This document shows, in pieces, positions 14,225 through 14,542 of a DNA stretch of 14,542 nucleotides. How positions within the stretch are numbered: position 1 is the first letter of the stretch; each line of letters begins with the position of its first letter. The position numbers and the translations under genes were made by a program. The notes below the pieces were generated by a model. It worked only from the letters and a program-made list of their open reading frames with translations, was not told the origin of the DNA and did no database searches. The stretch is from an uncultured Actinomycetes bacterium (GTDB lineage: Bacteria; Actinomycetota; Actinomycetes; Nanopelagicales; Nanopelagicaceae), in contig CAITFY010000050.1 in the NCBI GenBank assembly GCA_903891755.1, forward strand, positions 1-14,542. The letters run 5' to 3'.

Positions 14225-14542
14225 ATGCGCACCGAACTCAATTCGCTGTCGATGCGATCCATAATTCGTTCTTCAACCTCAGGAAGGTTTAATTTAGAGA
14301 CAATCTCGGAGAAGAACCCTCTGATGACAAGGCGCTTAGCTTCAGACTCTGGAATACCACGAGCCATCAAATAGAAGAGTTGCTCATCATCGAAACGACC
14401 CGTGGTACTTGCGTGACCTGCTCCAACAATGTCACCTGTCTCAATTTCCAGGTTCGGCACTGAATCAGCACGAGCCCCATCTGAGAGCAAGAGATTGCGG
14501 TTGAGCTCGTAAGTATCAGTATCTTGAGCTGCGGCCTTAATA
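14221..14542 (-). CDS. sufD: Fe-S assembly protein SufD, C-terminal part
   Basis: SufD is part of the SufBC2D scaffold. Only the last 106 or so residues lie in the window and the reading frame is open to base 14542. The frame reads IKAAAQDTDTYELNRNLLLS, then DGARADSVPNLEIETGD, GHASTTGRFDDEQLFYLMAR and GIPESEAKRLVIRGFF, typical of the beta-helix end and C-terminal helices of SufB/SufD. GRFDDEQLFYL and the position just before the Rieske gene and sufC favour SufD over SufB. A TTG at 14490 is internal, not a start. The stop overlaps the Rieske start by 4 nt. Confidence 0.9.
   Translation of the reverse strand, partial: IKAAAQDTDTYELNRNLLLSDGARADSVPNLEIETGDIVGAGHASTTGRFDDEQLFYLMARGIPESEAKRLVIRGFFSEIVSKLNLPEVEERIMDRIDSELSSVRI

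Noticed and set aside
14488..14490. TTG start giving an 89-aa protein at the window end
   Set aside because: The frame stays open to base 14542 and the upstream residues (DTDTYELNRNLL) match SufD, so this is the interior of a truncated gene.
1..14542. Mobile elements, CRISPR, prophage or a novel multi-gene defence system
   Set aside because: No direct-repeat arrays, transposase, integrase or unknown gene cluster was seen; all but the DUF3099 gene are recognised housekeeping families or transporters.

Overview
The window reads as a compact chromosomal segment from a member of the Actinobacteria of moderate to low GC. Three things point there: the gene order infC-rpmI-rplT-rRNA methyltransferase-pheS-pheT-argC; an actinobacteria-type DUF3099 membrane protein; and an InhA-like enoyl-ACP reductase beside FabG, plus a suf cluster carrying a Rieske-type ferredoxin. 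Very short intergenic gaps, many 1-4 nt gene overlaps and several promoter-like leaderless starts suggest a streamlined genome, for example the freshwater acI / Nanopelagicales lineage. That lineage call is inference, not proven here. No phage, insertion sequence, CRISPR, tRNA or rRNA was seen.

Layout. All genes but one are on the minus strand, so transcription runs from high to low coordinates. (1) 14542-9259: the end of an Fe-S assembly operon, sufD (partial), Rieske ferredoxin, sufC, sufS, sufU and a sufT-like gene, followed by an ABC exporter. Genes overlap or abut, with a 19-nt gap before the exporter. (2) 8953-9252: a lone plus-strand gene for a small DUF3099 membrane protein, divergent from fabG and convergent with the exporter. 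(3) 8880-7388: fabG and fabI, the two reductive steps of fatty acid elongation. (4) 7206-1651: the translation operon infC (starting at ATC), rpmI, rplT, a SpoU-family rRNA methyltransferase, pheS and pheT. (5) 1603-1: argC and a truncated argB, with a predicted twin ARG-box operator and leaderless promoter in front of argC.

How the genes work together. SufS and SufU mobilise cysteine sulfur, SufC and SufD belong to the scaffold, and the SufT-like protein helps mature or deliver clusters. FabG and FabI supply acyl chains. IF3, L35, L20, the rRNA methylase and PheRS serve the translation machinery. ArgB and ArgC do steps 2 and 3 of arginine synthesis. argJ, which usually lies between argC and argB in this phylum, is missing from that position.

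No stretch over 300 bases lacks a gene. The longest gap is 7207-7387 (181 bp), which holds two hairpins, one a good intrinsic terminator or attenuator. I see no clear undescribed multi-gene system. The most interesting signals are regulatory: the ATC start of infC, the hairpins around infC, the ARG boxes over the argC promoter, and a repeated pattern of a -10 element exactly 6 nt before ATG.
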